Source of the DNA: Endothia cerciana
Taxonomy: Eukaryota > Ascomycota > Sordariomycetes > Diaporthales > Cryphonectriaceae
Assembly: GCA_026119935.1 (NCBI GenBank)
Contig: JALRMH010000024.1
Span: forward strand, 372,001-436,000
DNA length: 64,000 bases
Direction: 5' to 3'
Shown here: piece by piece, positions 63,634 through 64,000 of the stretch
Position numbering within the stretch: position 1 is the first letter of the stretch
Layout of the letters: each line of letters opens with the position of its first letter
Made by a program: the position numbers and the translations under genes
The notes under the pieces: generated by a model
Seen by the model: only the letters and a program-made list of their open reading frames with translations
Database searches by the model: none
What the model was told of the DNA's origin: nothing

Positions 63634-64000
63634 TCAAGCTAGGTAGGTGTATTTGCCATCTTCCCGCTCAAGATACTCCTTCTCAATGAGCCTGTTACAT
63701 ACGAGACGTCAGCACAACAAACTACTTCTGATAAGGTAGGGGATGTGTACGCACTTCTCTATGTTCTGCTTGATGTCCGCCGGGTCCATCGCACCCCTGC
63801 TCTTCGTCTGGTTGATGACTTCGGCAACAAGCTGCGGGTGTGTCATCGCCTTACGGCTCTTCATGATTCGGACGATGGCCGCCTGCGTCTCGAACTGCCT
63901 GTCGGCCGCGACTCGCTCGTGCGTCTCCTTGTTCTCGGCCTTGGTCTCCTTCAACTGGATCTGGTTGATTTTGATGCGGTACTTGGGATCCGTGAAGGTC
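63634..64000 (-). CDS. cullin, C-terminal end (partial; probably CUL3-type)
   Basis: Scaffold of a cullin-RING ubiquitin ligase; only the end is in the window. Last exon 63691-63634; the previous exon runs from 63755 to beyond 64000. Visible parts: KYRIKINQIQLKETKAENKE, a DRQFETQAAIVRIMKSRK winged-helix segment with the neddylation Lys in the IVRIMK context, and an EKEYLEREDGKYTYLA end with the usual Y-x-Y/L-A terminus. The TKSRGAMDPADIK insert suggests the fungal CUL3-like group rather than CUL1 or CUL4, but this is from memory. The start lies outside the window. Confidence 0.85.

Noticed and set aside
1..64000. CRISPR array, prokaryotic operon or phage
   Set aside because: Spliced genes, eukaryotic tRNA introns and fungal families throughout; no regularly spaced direct repeats.

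Overview
The window is nuclear DNA of a filamentous ascomycete (Pezizomycotina, most likely a Sordariomycete; species not identified). The evidence is short 50-100 bp introns with GTAAGT-type donors and CTAAC/CTGAC branch sites, GC-rich third codon positions, orthologues of typical single-copy fungal genes, and fungus-only families (HAM1-like, DUF7053, rhodopsin-like seven-helix protein). Exon junctions were worked out by eye from splice signals, reading phase and protein continuity.

Left arm (1-28.4 kb): compact and mostly intact. In order: GDP-mannose transporter, MBOAT lysophospholipid acyltransferase, uracil phosphoribosyltransferase, DNA ligase IV (minus), HAM1-like protein, secreted S10 serine carboxypeptidase (minus, possibly GPI-anchored), a cytochrome P450 (minus) divergent from a rhodopsin-like membrane protein, and a two-domain CrcB/FEX fluoride exporter. 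These are housekeeping and physiology genes with no evident pathway cluster.

Middle (28.4-45 kb): gene-poor and decayed. It holds an intron-bearing tRNA-Tyr, an intron-bearing tRNA-Glu and a degenerate second tRNA-Glu copy. It also holds a spliced small secreted-protein gene with a stop and a frame break, a relic resembling DUF3435/FluG-domain (tyrosine-recombinase-like) proteins, and a ~120-codon gene broken by a one-base frameshift. A ~185 bp repeat lies at 35.2 and 42.2 kb in opposite orientation, the second copy inside a broken acidic-protein gene. Only an F-box protein and a small ORF look intact here. I read this as an accessory island where mobile and duplicated DNA has decayed.

Right arm (45-64 kb): a DUF7053 protein, an isochorismatase-fold gene with two lesions, a GFA/CENP-V-type zinc protein, a long Q-rich SR-like protein, a stand-alone FAR1-like DNA-binding protein, and then a dense housekeeping block: triosephosphate isomerase, mitoribosomal protein mL43, U1 snRNP 70K, ribosome-assembly factor MRT4 and the 3' end of a cullin cut by the window edge. 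mL43 and U1-70K are divergent with 321 bp between their start codons.

Unusual overall: at least twelve G or C homopolymer runs of 11-16 bases, several coding frames broken by one base (true decay or assembly indels), and a perfect 11-bp hairpin at 47971-48000.
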